Positions 9,456 through 18,249 of a stretch of 64,000 nt of DNA are shown piece by piece. Made by a program: the position numbers and the translations under genes. Source of the DNA: Lewinella sp. W8 (lineage in GTDB: Bacteria > Bacteroidota > Bacteroidia > Chitinophagales > Saprospiraceae); assembly GCF_004375085.3 (NCBI RefSeq), contig NZ_SNAQ03000007.1, positions 1 to 64,000 of the forward strand, given 5' to 3'. Within the stretch, counting starts at the first letter, position 1. Each line of letters starts with the position of its first letter. A model generated the notes under the pieces. That model searched no databases. It saw nothing but the letters and a program-made list of their open reading frames with translations, and was not told the DNA's origin.

Positions 9456-11465
9456 TTAAGCTTTTTCCACTTCCCCCACCAAAGGTGTCTGTGCTGGCTT
9501 GGCGATACCGTAGATGGCCAGCACCCCGGAACCGCCGCCCCAGGTGGAGTAGGCCGGATCGGGTTTGGCGGCCATGACGGTTTGGGGGAGGTTCCAGTTG
9601 TTGGCGCACCAGAGGTTGCCGGCCTGGTCGACCACGACGTCGGTGAGCATCTGGATGCTGCCCGAGTGGATGGTGTGGATCAGCTCGCCGGTGGGGCGAC
9701 CCTCCGTGCGGCCGGCCGGCGCCGCGCCGGCCATGAAGGATACCCCGCGGCCCATGAAGTTGGCGACCCAGACGTCGTCGTTGCCGTCCACGGAAATTCC
9801 CCAGGGAGCGTTCAGCTCGCCGTCACCGTAGGGGACGAGGGCGGACTTATGGGTGGCCGGGTCTATGGTGTCCGCCGGGGTGGCGTCGGCGGGAATCAGG
9901 AAGACGGAGCCCGTCTTATGTTTACGGCCCAGGGTCTGGGAAAGGTGGGGATAGCCCAGGGCAAAACCCTCGATGATGGACACGTTGTCGGTGGGGGTGG
10001 TGGCGGGGAAGTCGGGACTGGTATTGCAGGCCACCCAGCAGTTTCCCCGCGAGTCGAGGGCTACGCCGCGGCCGCCGCCGGCGAGGATGAAGCGTTCCAC
10101 GGGGGTGCCTTTCTCGGAGGGGGAGTAGCGCACCAGCGATTTACCGTTGGTGTTGCTGATCCAGACGCGGTTTTGCTGATCGATGGAAGCCGCGAAGGGC
10201 GCCGAGAGCGCGTCACTGAGCTTTTCGTCCACCACGACCCGGCCACGGTGGATGTCTCCGCCGGGGAAGTGCAGCATCTTGTTGGAGGAGGTCCCTACGA
10301 TCCAGACGTCGTCGTTGGGGGCCACGCCGATGCCCTGCAGGCCGCCGATTTCGTTGAGGGCTTCGGCCACATTATTGGGTATCTCGTCCACCACCGGGGA
10401 GCCATCCTCCAGGCGGTACACGCCGATGGAGCCGTTGAAGCTGGTTACCCAGCAGGTACCCGCCTTAGTAACGGCCGTTCCCCAGCCGGCCCCGTCGACG
10501 CCCATGCCCGTGTAACCGGTTACGGGTGGCGACCGTAGCTTTCCGGTGGAATCCAGCTGGACCAGTCCGCCGCCGATCCCTTGATAAACGCCGTTTTGGG
10601 CGCCGGGCATCCAGTTCAGTCCCGTCCAGAGGTTCCCCTCGGCGTCGAGGGCGAGTTTTCCGGGGGCGCAGATACCGCCCTGGCCGAAGGCCAGAATCAT
10701 GGCAAAGTCCTTCGGAGCAAAACTCAGGTAGGGCACGAAGGGAGCACTCCGCCGACCGTTGGGCACCTTGCTGTTCGGCTTGGACGGAAAGCCGTCGGTC
10801 GGTTGGGGGTAGGCCTCGTCGAAGAGGTCAAACAATTCGGCGGGAAACGCCCAGGGGGAATTGGCCACCCCGACCATGGCCTCGGCCGTATTGGCGGGCT
10901 GCGAACCTCCCTGAGGGGTGGTGTACTGCAGGAATTTATTCTTCCAGTCATCGCTGGCCGTACTAAAGGCGGTGATCATTCCGGCCAGGGTATTCAGTCG
11001 GGCCAGGGTCTCGTTTTGGGTGACGTTGAACGGGTCGGTGAGTACCTCCCCCCAGCTGCCCGTAGCGGGATTGACCAGGTTGGGCGTGTTCTTGGCGGCA
11101 ATCGTGACGCCCGTTTCCGGGCCCGATAGTTGCAGTCCGTCGAAGAATTGCGCGCAGGTGAAGGCGGAAGCTACGGTGGTGAGCTCGTTCACCACTACGC
11201 CGGATGCCAGGAGGTCCGTCAATAGGGCGGGGGAGAGCACCGAGAGGATCACCACCCCGGAACCCGACAAGGTTGCGGTGAGGTAAAGCACGGGTTTTGC
11301 GGAGCCGGGGGTTGCCGTGATGGTAAACGCCCCCGGCGAGGCCTCGCTAAGGCTGGCGCTGCCCAGCGCCGTGGCGTTGTTTGCTTCCCACAGCTGGACG
11401 GTACCAACGGGGGACTCGGAAGTGCTGAGGGATACGGATCCCCCAATCGTAATTTGATCTGACAT
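9456..11465 (-). CDS. NHL/SMP-30-like beta-propeller protein
   Basis: The protein has 669 residues. From about residue 270 onward there are repeated propeller blades of the form ALDAEGNLWTGLNW, GVAPNDDVWIVGTSS, SIDQQNRVWISNTNG, ALDSRGNCWVACN, SVDGNDDVWVANFMG and VVDQAGNLWCANNW, as in NHL/Vgb-type lactonase-like propellers. The first 130 residues are a Ser/Thr/Ala-rich beta region. No signal peptide or lipobox is visible at the chosen ATG, so its location is uncertain. The enzymatic role cannot be assigned, as propellers of this class include lactonases and binding proteins. Its 3' end faces the resistance array. Confidence 0.7.
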   Translation of the reverse strand: MSDQITIGGSVSLSTSESPVGTVQLWEANNATALGSASLSEASPGAFTITATPGSAKPVLYLTATLSGSGVVILSVLSPALLTDLLASGVVVNELTTVASAFTCAQFFDGLQLSGPETGVTIAAKNTPNLVNPATGSWGEVLTDPFNVTQNETLARLNTLAGMITAFSTASDDWKNKFLQYTTPQGGSQPANTAEAMVGVANSPWAFPAELFDLFDEAYPQPTDGFPSKPNSKVPNGRRSAPFVPYLSFAPKDFAMILAFGQGGICAPGKLALDAEGNLWTGLNWMPGAQNGVYQGIGGGLVQLDSTGKLRSPPVTGYTGMGVDGAGWGTAVTKAGTCWVTSFNGSIGVYRLEDGSPVVDEIPNNVAEALNEIGGLQGIGVAPNDDVWIVGTSSNKMLHFPGGDIHRGRVVVDEKLSDALSAPFAASIDQQNRVWISNTNGKSLVRYSPSEKGTPVERFILAGGGRGVALDSRGNCWVACNTSPDFPATTPTDNVSIIEGFALGYPHLSQTLGRKHKTGSVFLIPADATPADTIDPATHKSALVPYGDGELNAPWGISVDGNDDVWVANFMGRGVSFMAGAAPAGRTEGRPTGELIHTIHSGSIQMLTDVVVDQAGNLWCANNWNLPQTVMAAKPDPAYSTWGGGSGVLAIYGIAKPAQTPLVGEVEKA

Positions 11466-11525
11466 AACGCTATGGATTAGGTTTTTTCTACATGAGGTTT
11501 TGCCCCATCGGGGCCGGTGGCAGGA

Positions 11526-11560
11526 CTTAGGTTTGAGGATTTAGGTTTGAGGATTTAGGC
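11526..11560. repeat. Heptamer minisatellite (TTAGGTT/TGAGGAT)
   Basis: Five 7-bp units (TTAGGTT, TGAGGAT, TTAGGTT, TGAGGAT, TTAGGCG) lie in the 331-bp gap between the propeller gene and mqnE. The rest of the gap is ordinary apart from an AT-rich stretch near 11625-11655 and a short inverted repeat, TTTCAGTCAAAACTGAAA, near 11738. Confidence 0.7.
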
Positions 11561-11796
11561 GATATCAGGGACCCCGTCCGGTAGACACTGCTGCCGGCGG
11601 GACTTCACAAGTATAATGAGTTTGTGGTATATATTTTTTTAAAATTTATGATTGGAGCAATTGAGTCCTCAAACCTCAGGCTGAAACGGATTGCTTCCAT
11701 TTCCCTTCCTCCATCACCCCTCCGTAAATTTATTATTTTCAGTCAAAACTGAAAGTTCGCTTACGCGTTCTATCTTCGACCCCCAAATCAGTACGT

Positions 11797-12987
11797 ATGC
11801 AAAACCCCTCAATCCAAACTGTCTTGCGCGATGGCACCCTGGCACCTGCGCTCCGCGCCATTGCCGAAAAGGTCTATGCGGGCAAGCGCATCAGTCCGGA
11901 GGAGGGGCTGAAACTCTACGAGGAAGGCCCGCTCGGCTACCTCGGGGCGCTGGCCAACCACGTGCGGGAAACGAAGCACGGCGATAAGACCTACTTCAAC
12001 CGGAACTTCCACGTTGAGCCCACCAACGTCTGCCTCTACACCTGTACCTTCTGCAGCTACAGCCGGCGGATTAAGAAGCGGGAAGACGGCTGGGAATACA
12101 CCCTGGACGACATCATGGACATCGTCAAAAAATACGACGACGAGCCGGTGACGGAGGTCCACATCGTCGGGGGCGTACTGCCGCAGTACGACGTGGAATT
12201 CTACTCGGAGCTGTTCCGCCAGATCAAGGCCCACCGCCCGGACCTCCACGTGAAGGCCCTCACGCCGGTGGAATACCACTACATCTTCAAGAAGGCCAAA
12301 ATCTCCTACGAGGAGGGGATGAAGCTGATGAAGGAGGCCGGACTGGACTCCATGCCCGGCGGCGGCGCGGAAATCTTCCACGAAGAAATCCGTGACCAGA
12401 TTGCGGGGGGCAAGTGCAGCGGCGAGCAGTGGCTGCGCATTCACGAAATCTGGCACGAACTCGGCGGACGCTCCAACGCCACTATGCTCTACGGCCACAT
12501 CGAATCCTACCACCACCGGATCGATCATCTGGAGAAATTGCGGGCCCTACAGGATAAAACCGGGGGCTTCCAGACCTACATCCCGCTGAAGTTCCGCAAC
12601 CAGAACAACGAAATGAGTCACCTGCCCGAAAGTTCGGTCATCGAGGACCTGCGGAATTACGCCATCGGCAGAATTTACCTCGACAACTTCGACCACGTCA
12701 AGGCCTACTGGCCCATGATCGGGCGGACCACCGCCCAGCTCAGTCTGGCCTTCGGCGTCAACGACATCGACGGTACGATCGACGACACCACCCGGATTTA
12801 TTCCATGGCCGGCGCCGAGCAAAACCCCGCGATGAGCACCGAAGACCTCGTGAAGATGATCCGGACCGTCGGGCGGACGCCCCTGGAGCGGGATACGCTC
12901 TACGGCATCGTCAGGGACTACAGCGACGTGGAATTCGCGGACGATAAGCAGTACCGCGGCTACACTGCCCTCCCGGTGGTGAAGTAA
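11797..12987 (+). CDS. mqnE: Aminofutalosine synthase MqnE (radical SAM)
   Basis: MqnE joins the adenosyl radical to 3-[(1-carboxyvinyl)oxy]benzoate to form aminofutalosine in the futalosine route to menaquinone. The protein has 396 residues. The radical-SAM cluster motif CLYTCTFC is at 79-86 (Cys79, Cys83, Cys86). Further family segments are VHIVGGVLPQYD and GLDSMPGGGAEIF. The latter separates MqnE from the related cyclase MqnC by my reading. A TATCTTCG box at 11771 resembles the Bacteroidota -7 element and lies 26 bp before the ATG. The gene is followed at 45 bp by a phosphatase and then mqnA, forming an operon. Confidence 0.92.
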   Translation: MQNPSIQTVLRDGTLAPALRAIAEKVYAGKRISPEEGLKLYEEGPLGYLGALANHVRETKHGDKTYFNRNFHVEPTNVCLYTCTFCSYSRRIKKREDGWEYTLDDIMDIVKKYDDEPVTEVHIVGGVLPQYDVEFYSELFRQIKAHRPDLHVKALTPVEYHYIFKKAKISYEEGMKLMKEAGLDSMPGGGAEIFHEEIRDQIAGGKCSGEQWLRIHEIWHELGGRSNATMLYGHIESYHHRIDHLEKLRALQDKTGGFQTYIPLKFRNQNNEMSHLPESSVIEDLRNYAIGRIYLDNFDHVKAYWPMIGRTTAQLSLAFGVNDIDGTIDDTTRIYSMAGAEQNPAMSTEDLVKMIRTVGRTPLERDTLYGIVRDYSDVEFADDKQYRGYTALPVVK

Positions 12988-13032
12988 CGGCCCCCGTAAC
13001 CCCTTTTTAGCATCAGTCATCCCGTAGTTCCC

Positions 13033-13671
13033 ATGGAAAAATCCCAAACAGTATACATCGTCCGGCACGGTCAAACGGACTTCAACCTGCGCGGTATTGT
13101 GCAGGGATCCGGGGTGGACGCCAGCCTGAACGAGACGGGGCGCTCCCAGGCGGCGGCCTTTTACCGGCAGTACCGGGATTTTCCCTTCGAGGTAGTCCTG
13201 ACCAGCGCCCTCAAGCGGACCTGGGAGTCGGTGGCCGGCTTCATCGACGACGGACTGCCGTGGGAAAAACACCCCGAGATCAACGAGATGAGCTGGGGCG
13301 CACACGAAGGAAAGAAGGGGACCCCCGAGAGCATCGCCGAGTACCAGCAGATCAAGGACGGCTGGGCGGAAGGCAAGATTGACGGCCGCATCGGGGGAGG
13401 GGAGAGCGCCCGGGAGATGGGCGCCCGTCTGCAGCGCTTCATTGACCACCTGGCGACCCGCGAGGAGAAAAATATCCTCGTGTGCAGCCACGGCCGCGCG
13501 ATGTGCGGACTGGTGACCCTCATGATGGGGGAACCCATCGACCAGATGAACGCCTTCCGGCACAGCAACCTGGGCCTGTGGGTGGCGGAGCTGCGCCCCG
13601 ACGGCACCTACGATTTCCCGAAGCAGAATGACCGCAGTCACCTGCCCACCTCCTTACAACTCCTGCACTAA
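13033..13671 (+). CDS. Histidine phosphatase superfamily protein
   Basis: The protein has 212 residues. The catalytic RHG motif is at residues 11-13 (VYIVRHGQTDFN), so His12 is the phosphate acceptor. The second His is in LVCSHGRAMCGL, with Glu in NEMSWGAHEG. It belongs to the phosphoglycerate-mutase-like branch and hydrolyses small phosphomonoesters in the cytoplasm; the substrate is not evident. Its TAA overlaps the ATG of mqnA (TAATG), and mqnE is 45 bp upstream, so the three genes are probably co-transcribed. A role in menaquinone synthesis is possible but inferred from position only. Confidence 0.85.
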   Translation: MEKSQTVYIVRHGQTDFNLRGIVQGSGVDASLNETGRSQAAAFYRQYRDFPFEVVLTSALKRTWESVAGFIDDGLPWEKHPEINEMSWGAHEGKKGTPESIAEYQQIKDGWAEGKIDGRIGGGESAREMGARLQRFIDHLATREEKNILVCSHGRAMCGLVTLMMGEPIDQMNAFRHSNLGLWVAELRPDGTYDFPKQNDRSHLPTSLQLLH

Positions 13672-14432
13672 TGGACCGCTTCAAACTCAGTGCCGTTTCC
13701 TACCTCAACACCAAGCCGCTGCTGTACGGCCTGTTGCGGTCTGACGTATCCGAGCAACTGGACATGGAGCTGGCCATCCCCAGTGAATGTGCCCGCCGCC
13801 TGGTGGCCGGCACCACCGATCTGGCGCTGGTGCCCGTGGCCGTGCTGGCCGAACTGCCCGATTACCGGATCGTGAGCGACTACTGCATCGGCACCAACGG
13901 TGCCGTGGCCACGGTGGGCATCTACGGCGAAGTGCCCATTGAGGAGATGACGAGCATCTACCTCGACCACCACAGCCGGACCAGCATCATGCTGGCCCAA
14001 TTGCTGCTCGAAGAATACTGGCAGCTGGCGCCCCACCTGCTGCCCGCCAAGGAGGGTTACCTCGATAAGATCGGCGGCACCGTCGGGGGCGTGGTGATCG
14101 GCGACCGGACGATCGGTCTGGACCAACGCTTCCCCTACTTCTACGACCTCGGCGAAGTGTGGAAGCAGCACACCGGACTGCCCTTTGTCTTTGCTGCCTG
14201 GGTCAGCCGCCGTGAACTGCCCGCCGACTTCCTGGAGCTGTTCAACGAAGCCCTGGCCTCCGGGGTGGCCAAGGTGCCCGAACTGCAGCTGCTGCTTTCC
14301 TCGCCCGATCCCTCCTTCGATCTCGTCCACTACTTCACCCACAACATCGATTATCACCTGGACGCGGGGAAGCGGGAAGCGCTGGAGCGTTTTCTGACCT
14401 ACGTGGAGAAGAAGGAGGTTATTCCGGGATAA
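13671..14432 (+). CDS. mqnA: Chorismate dehydratase MqnA
   Basis: MqnA dehydrates chorismate to 3-[(1-carboxyvinyl)oxy]benzoate, the first committed step of the futalosine menaquinone pathway and the substrate of MqnE. The protein has 253 residues. The N-terminal signature LSAVSYLNTKPLLYGL at 5-20 is diagnostic, followed by a periplasmic-binding-protein-like fold with IPSECARRLVAG and VVIGDRTIGL. The start codon overlaps the upstream stop as TAATG. Finding mqnA and mqnE together indicates menaquinone made by the futalosine route. Other mqn genes are not in the window. Confidence 0.93.
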   Translation: MDRFKLSAVSYLNTKPLLYGLLRSDVSEQLDMELAIPSECARRLVAGTTDLALVPVAVLAELPDYRIVSDYCIGTNGAVATVGIYGEVPIEEMTSIYLDHHSRTSIMLAQLLLEEYWQLAPHLLPAKEGYLDKIGGTVGGVVIGDRTIGLDQRFPYFYDLGEVWKQHTGLPFVFAAWVSRRELPADFLELFNEALASGVAKVPELQLLLSSPDPSFDLVHYFTHNIDYHLDAGKREALERFLTYVEKKEVIPG

Positions 14433-14466
14433 AAAAGGGCCCTCCGCCACCGTGGGCGAAGGGCCG
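14433..14466 (-). terminator. Hairpin terminator, best read on the minus strand
   Basis: The arms GGCCCTCCGCC and GGGCGAAGGGCC pair around ACCGT. On the minus strand they are followed by TTTTTT (plus-strand A-run at 14431-14436). The hairpin would end transcription of the M56 gene, now separated from it by an inserted MITE, and may also block read-through from mqnA. Confidence 0.6.
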
Positions 14467-14497
14467 GATCACATCACTATTTGAGACCGTTAGACTT

Positions 14498-14639
14498 AGG
14501 CTGTTCCGTGAATTAATCCTTCGGCCATCAAGTCCTTGAATTTTTCAGTAGCGGCAAGGCATGCCTTGCCGCTACCATTTGCCCCTCTGAACTGCTGCGA
14601 TTCCGCAGGAATCGCTGAAGAAACCTCACGGAACAGCCT
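14498..14639. mobile_element. 142-bp MITE with 14-bp terminal inverted repeats and 12-bp target duplication
   Basis: The ends are AGGCTGTTCCGTGA and its exact reverse complement TCACGGAACAGCCT. Identical 12-bp copies of ACCGTTAGACTT flank it at 14486-14497 and 14640-14651. Inside are a perfect palindrome, GTAGCGGCAAGGCA / TGCCTTGCCGCTAC, and a second stem GCGATTCC / GGAATCGC. There is no coding capacity, so a transposase elsewhere must move it. The right duplication covers the stop codon of the M56 gene, so insertion occurred at that gene's 3' end. Confidence 0.85.
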
Positions 14640-14649
14640 ACCGTTAGAC

Positions 14650-16926
14650 TTAATCTTCGTCGATTTTCACCGTGACGGAGAACTTATCTCCCAAGGTATT
14701 ACCGTAGCGTTGCTTGAAGATTTCCAGGTAGCGCTGGTGGGCCGCAGCGCTGGTTTTCTTCCCGTTGATCTTGAGGGAAGATTCGGTCATGTCAATTTTA
14801 CGCAGGTCCTTTTTGAGGTCCACCAACCCCTCTGACTGCAGCTGGTCGATGAGGCTCTGGTAGTCAGGGTTGGCGGAACGGCCGCGGGCGCGTTCCCGGG
14901 CCTCCCTGGCCCGTTCCCGTTCTACGGAATAGGCGCGGCGGAGGGATCTTTCCTGGTCCTGCCGCCGCTCCCGGATCTGCTCGTTACGCTCTCGCATGAC
15001 CTCATCCCGCGATTCCATTCGCCGCATCTGCTCGGCTTTGCGGGCTTCCAGTCGTTCGATCATGGCGTCCAGTTCGCGCAGGTCCAGGTCTTGCTCCTCC
15101 ACCCGGCGTTTGTACCCCCGTAATTGGAGTTCTTCGCGGGTGGAGCGGTCTTCCAGGCCCTGCCCGGGCATCAGGGGTTGCCCGTCGTTATCGAAGTAGA
15201 AGTTGAAGGACTTGCTGAAGGTGGAGTCGAGGTTGAAGAAGGTCGTGTCTCCGTCGAAGTCAAAGCGGAAGACGCCGCCGTCTTCGCCGTTCCAGCGGAA
15301 AATGCCGTCGGTCTCGTCGTCGAACTGGAAGATGTTCTCCATCTCAATGTCCATGTTTTCGAACTGCTCCCGCAGTTGTTCGCTCATGTCTTCGAAGAAG
15401 AAGGAATTGCTGTCGCTGAGTTGCTCGAAGTGGAACCGGAGGCCTTCCATCTGGTCCTGCATGTCTTCAAAGTGGAACTCCATACCGCGCATTTGATTGT
15501 CCATACCCTGGAAATGACGCTCCATCAGTTTGTGGGTGAGGGTGTCGCCCTGACCGTCAATTTCGTACCATTCGATCCGTCCGCGGGGCTGACGGTACTC
15601 GCGGTACTGCTCGGCGGGGCCCGGCTGCCCGAGCATCCTTTCCACCATGGCTTCGTGCTGCCCGTATTCGGCCGGTGGAATCGTTTCGCCGTCGATTTTC
15701 AGCTCCTTAATCTCTCCGTCTTCGACGATAACTTCGGTGGACTTTCCGTTGCGGAAGGTGGACACCTGGTGACGTCCCATGGGCAGGGAGTCGGTGGCCA
15801 CGTGCATGGCCTCGGTAAGATGGAGGTCATTAGGGGGCGTGACCCCCGGCAGAGCACGAGGGCGCAAGCGCGCAGGTGCCGCGACTTCGGTGAGGGGCAA
15901 AGTAGATTCGGCGGCTTCCTCTGCTTCGGGGAGGGTGGGCACGTAGGCCGCCGTGGTCAGCAGGGCCACCAGGGTTATCAGGGGTAGTAGGAATAAACGA
16001 CTTTTCATTTGATAAGGGATATTTTGTTGGTTAATAAAGCGCTGGATGCGGCCCAGTAGGCCGCCGGATTTACCGGCCAGCGCCAGGGCGCTGGCGGGCT
16101 GCTGCCGCAACTGGGCAAAAAACAGGAGGGTCTTGGCGTAGGTGATCTGGTCTGAGCCCGCGCCGATGACGAGGTCATCGCAGCAGTGTTCGCGCTCCTC
16201 GCGGATGCGGGCGCCGATCCACCAGATGACCGGGTGATAGTAAAAGATGACCTCCAGTAGGCACTGCAGCAGGTTCCACCAGTGGTCTTTCCGCTTCAGG
16301 TGCGCCAGCTCGTGCAGGATCACCACCTCGGCTTCTTCCAGGCTCAGCTGGTTGATCACCGCCACGGGAAAGAGCAGCATGGGGCGGAGGTGGCCCACCA
16401 GGGCCGGACCGCTGATGCGGTCGCTGATGCCCAGCCGGAAGCTGGCGCGGAGGTCGAGCCGGTTGGCGAGTACCTGAACGAGCTCGGCAAATTCCGGGGG
16501 CACGGCCATCCGGGCTCTTCTTTGCATCCTGCGGACACGCCCAAAAGACCAGCAGAGCCGCAGTGCCCCGATCATCGCTCCGACGATCCATACGATCACC
16601 ACCCAGAACAGGAGGGAGGTGTCCGCTGCGGCCGGCGTGGCGGCCTCCATGGGGGCCTCGGCAAACAAGTAAAAGGCGGGCGGCGCGGATTCGTACGCCA
16701 CGGCCACCACGGGCTCGTACAGGCCGAAGAAGGTGATCAGCGACCAGACGAACTGCCCGAGTAGCGTGCCGAAGGCCAGCCGGTAACGGGTCCTGGCGGA
16801 CACGCCCCGCGGAATCCGGGAAACGGCCCACAAAATGCCCGCCAGCAGGCTGGCCTGCCAGAGCGAGTGGAGGATGGTCCACCCCAGCGCATCGACGAGG
16901 GATGCGGAAAACCAGGAATCAATCAT
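14650..16926 (-). CDS. M56 family (BlaR1/MecR1-like) membrane metallopeptidase
   Basis: The protein has 758 residues. The N-terminal half has four hydrophobic segments (about 15-35, 50-72, 105-125 and one after residue 305). The zinc-protease motif HELAH is at 205-209, and EHCCDD near 246-251 supplies the third ligand region. In the family the protease senses a ligand and cleaves the paired BlaI repressor. Instead of a beta-lactam-binding domain, residues 400-758 are charged and repetitive (FEDMQDQ, FEDMSEQ, RERNEQIRERR), predicted coiled coil, so the signal is probably not a beta-lactam. It overlaps the BlaI-like gene by 8 bp. A MITE sits directly at its stop codon. Confidence 0.88.
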   Translation of the reverse strand: MIDSWFSASLVDALGWTILHSLWQASLLAGILWAVSRIPRGVSARTRYRLAFGTLLGQFVWSLITFFGLYEPVVAVAYESAPPAFYLFAEAPMEAATPAAADTSLLFWVVIVWIVGAMIGALRLCWSFGRVRRMQRRARMAVPPEFAELVQVLANRLDLRASFRLGISDRISGPALVGHLRPMLLFPVAVINQLSLEEAEVVILHELAHLKRKDHWWNLLQCLLEVIFYYHPVIWWIGARIREEREHCCDDLVIGAGSDQITYAKTLLFFAQLRQQPASALALAGKSGGLLGRIQRFINQQNIPYQMKSRLFLLPLITLVALLTTAAYVPTLPEAEEAAESTLPLTEVAAPARLRPRALPGVTPPNDLHLTEAMHVATDSLPMGRHQVSTFRNGKSTEVIVEDGEIKELKIDGETIPPAEYGQHEAMVERMLGQPGPAEQYREYRQPRGRIEWYEIDGQGDTLTHKLMERHFQGMDNQMRGMEFHFEDMQDQMEGLRFHFEQLSDSNSFFFEDMSEQLREQFENMDIEMENIFQFDDETDGIFRWNGEDGGVFRFDFDGDTTFFNLDSTFSKSFNFYFDNDGQPLMPGQGLEDRSTREELQLRGYKRRVEEQDLDLRELDAMIERLEARKAEQMRRMESRDEVMRERNEQIRERRQDQERSLRRAYSVERERAREARERARGRSANPDYQSLIDQLQSEGLVDLKKDLRKIDMTESSLKINGKKTSAAAHQRYLEIFKQRYGNTLGDKFSVTVKIDED

Positions 16927-17305
16927 GTTGCCGTTTGTTTTCCAGTGACTGAATCATTCGCTTGATCTCGGCCAGCTCCTCGGCGCTGGCGTCGCCCTCG
17001 CCCAGGGCGCGTAACACAAGCTGGGAGGCGGAGCCCCCGAAGGTGGTGTCCACAAACTTGCGCAGCAGATTGCGCTGAGCCTTCTCTTCGGGCAGTTGGG
17101 CGGCGTAAACGTGGGTCCGCTTACTCGTATCCCGGCTCACGAGGCCCTTGTCGGCCATGAGTTGCATCAGTTTGAGGGTAGTGGTGTAGCCGATTTCCCG
17201 CTTGCTGCGGGCGTTCAGGGCTTCGTTGACGGTCCGGACCGTACTCGGGCCAGTGGCCCAGAGTACCTGCAGGATCGCCAGTTCGCCTTCGGTGGGTTGT
17301 TGCAT
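16919..17305 (-). CDS. BlaI/MecI/CopY-family transcriptional repressor
   Basis: The 128-residue protein has an N-terminal winged helix (PTEGELAILQVLWATGPSTVRTVNEAL, then YTTTLKLMQLMADKGLVSRD) and a C-terminal dimerisation segment ending in a helical tail, as in BlaI. The family represses its own operon until the partner M56 protease is triggered. Two TACGAA-N4-TTCGTA dyads lie around the promoter directly upstream, the layout expected for autorepression. The start codon is GCAT on the plus strand at 17303-17305, placing the ATG 3 bp from the first operator. It is co-transcribed with the M56 gene through an 8-bp overlap. Confidence 0.92.
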   Translation of the reverse strand: MQQPTEGELAILQVLWATGPSTVRTVNEALNARSKREIGYTTTLKLMQLMADKGLVSRDTSKRTHVYAAQLPEEKAQRNLLRKFVDTTFGGSASQLVLRALGEGDASAEELAEIKRMIQSLENKRQHD

Positions 17306-17307
17306 TT

Positions 17308-17349
17308 TACGAATCGTTTCGTAGACAAAGATATACGAATTGATTCGTA
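17308..17349 (-). promoter_or_regulatory. Promoter with paired BlaI-type operators
   Basis: Dyad 1 is TACGAATCGTTTCGTA (17308-17323). Dyad 2 is TACGAATTGATTCGTA (17334-17349). Both have identical TACGAA/TTCGTA arms and 4-bp spacers. The -7 box TATCTTTG (minus strand, 17325-17332) lies exactly between them, so a bound repressor pair would cover the promoter. Confidence 0.8.
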
Positions 17350-17389
17350 GAATGCAAGTTTGGGAAGAAATTTTTTGTTAATCAACGAG

Positions 17390-17652
17390 AGGTCGTCGGC
17401 CGAAACGCGAGGCAGGAGCTGGTTCGTCCGCCGACCGGAGTCGTATAAATAGGGTTAGTAAACTTACAGAATCTACCCCCACTCGGCCGACGAGTCAGTT
17501 CCTGCGTCACGCCTCGGCGGACGAGTTCGTTGGCAGTTTGAGGTCGTCGGCCGAAACGCGAGGCACGAGCTGGTTCGTCCGCCGACCGACGTTAAAATCT
17601 AACCCCACTCGGCCGATGCGTCAGTTCCAGCGTCACGTCCCGTTGGCCGAGT
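17390..17652. repeat. REP/BIME-like palindromic repeats, cluster 1 (2 units)
   Basis: Units start at 17390 and 17541. Each has a left element beginning GGTCGTCGGCCGAAACGCG and ending TCGTCCGCCGACC, an AT-rich spacer, and a roughly inverted right element CTCGGCCGACGAGTC ... GACGAGTT. Each element can fold on itself, and the two elements pair with each other. The cluster lies immediately 3' of the RAYT gene. Confidence 0.85.
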
Positions 17653-17664
17653 TTGCAGGGGCGA

Positions 17665-18237
17665 CTAAAGCCGTTTGATGCCAAGAAGCTTTTCCGATAG
17701 TGCGTAGTTACAAATCTGCTCATCTCTTATGCTCGCATAATCGGGTGCTGATCCGAAGCGCCAAGCTTTAGGGGTTAGTGCATATCCTGCAGTAACCGGA
17801 TTTTGATGAATGTATCGAAAACAAACCTTTAGGTAGGGGACAAATCGGGTAAAGGGAGTATCCTCCGTTAAGTCCTCATTCTTTGGGATGAAATCAGAAT
17901 ATCCAGGCTTGTATTTTGTTTTTGCTCGGATCAGACTTCCACGTTTATCATATTTTGTATTGTAGTATCTACTGTAACTGCTCAGCAGAATTCGAAAAGC
18001 AGCATGGATTTTTTGCTGCTGCCGCTGATTAGGAATGAATGCTAGCCCATCTTGATTTGGCATTAGCAGAAAGTGGAAATGGGTGGGCATCAAGCAATAG
18101 CAAAATATGTCCGAAACCGGTAGGAGGTGCTGCTTAATTTTAAGCTTAAACCGGTCAAAGTCTTTATCGTCACGAAATAACAACTCCCGGTTATTGGTAT
18201 GATTATAAACGTGGTAAATGGTGTTGGGCAAATACAT
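17665..18237 (-). CDS. REP-associated tyrosine transposase (RAYT, Y1_Tnp family)
   Basis: RAYTs are single-copy, domesticated IS200/IS605-like HUH nucleases that nick REP hairpins and are thought to spread them. The 190-residue protein has the start YLPNTIYHVYNH, the HUH motif in MPTHFHFLL (His53 and His55), the tyrosine region SYSRYYNTKYDKRGSL (candidate nucleophile Tyr91 or Tyr92) and FRYIHQNPVTAGY, all typical. Two REP-like units lie to one side and five to the other. The gene is lower in GC than its neighbours. Repeats within 20 bp of both ends suggest gene and repeats act together. Confidence 0.92.
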   Translation of the reverse strand: MYLPNTIYHVYNHTNNRELLFRDDKDFDRFKLKIKQHLLPVSDIFCYCLMPTHFHFLLMPNQDGLAFIPNQRQQQKIHAAFRILLSSYSRYYNTKYDKRGSLIRAKTKYKPGYSDFIPKNEDLTEDTPFTRFVPYLKVCFRYIHQNPVTAGYALTPKAWRFGSAPDYASIRDEQICNYALSEKLLGIKRL

Positions 18238-18249
18238 TGTTCAGGTGTT

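Noticed and set aside
14498..14639. Attenuator or riboswitch after mqnA
   Set aside because: The strong hairpins lie within an element that has terminal inverted repeats and a 12-bp target duplication, so a MITE is the simpler explanation.
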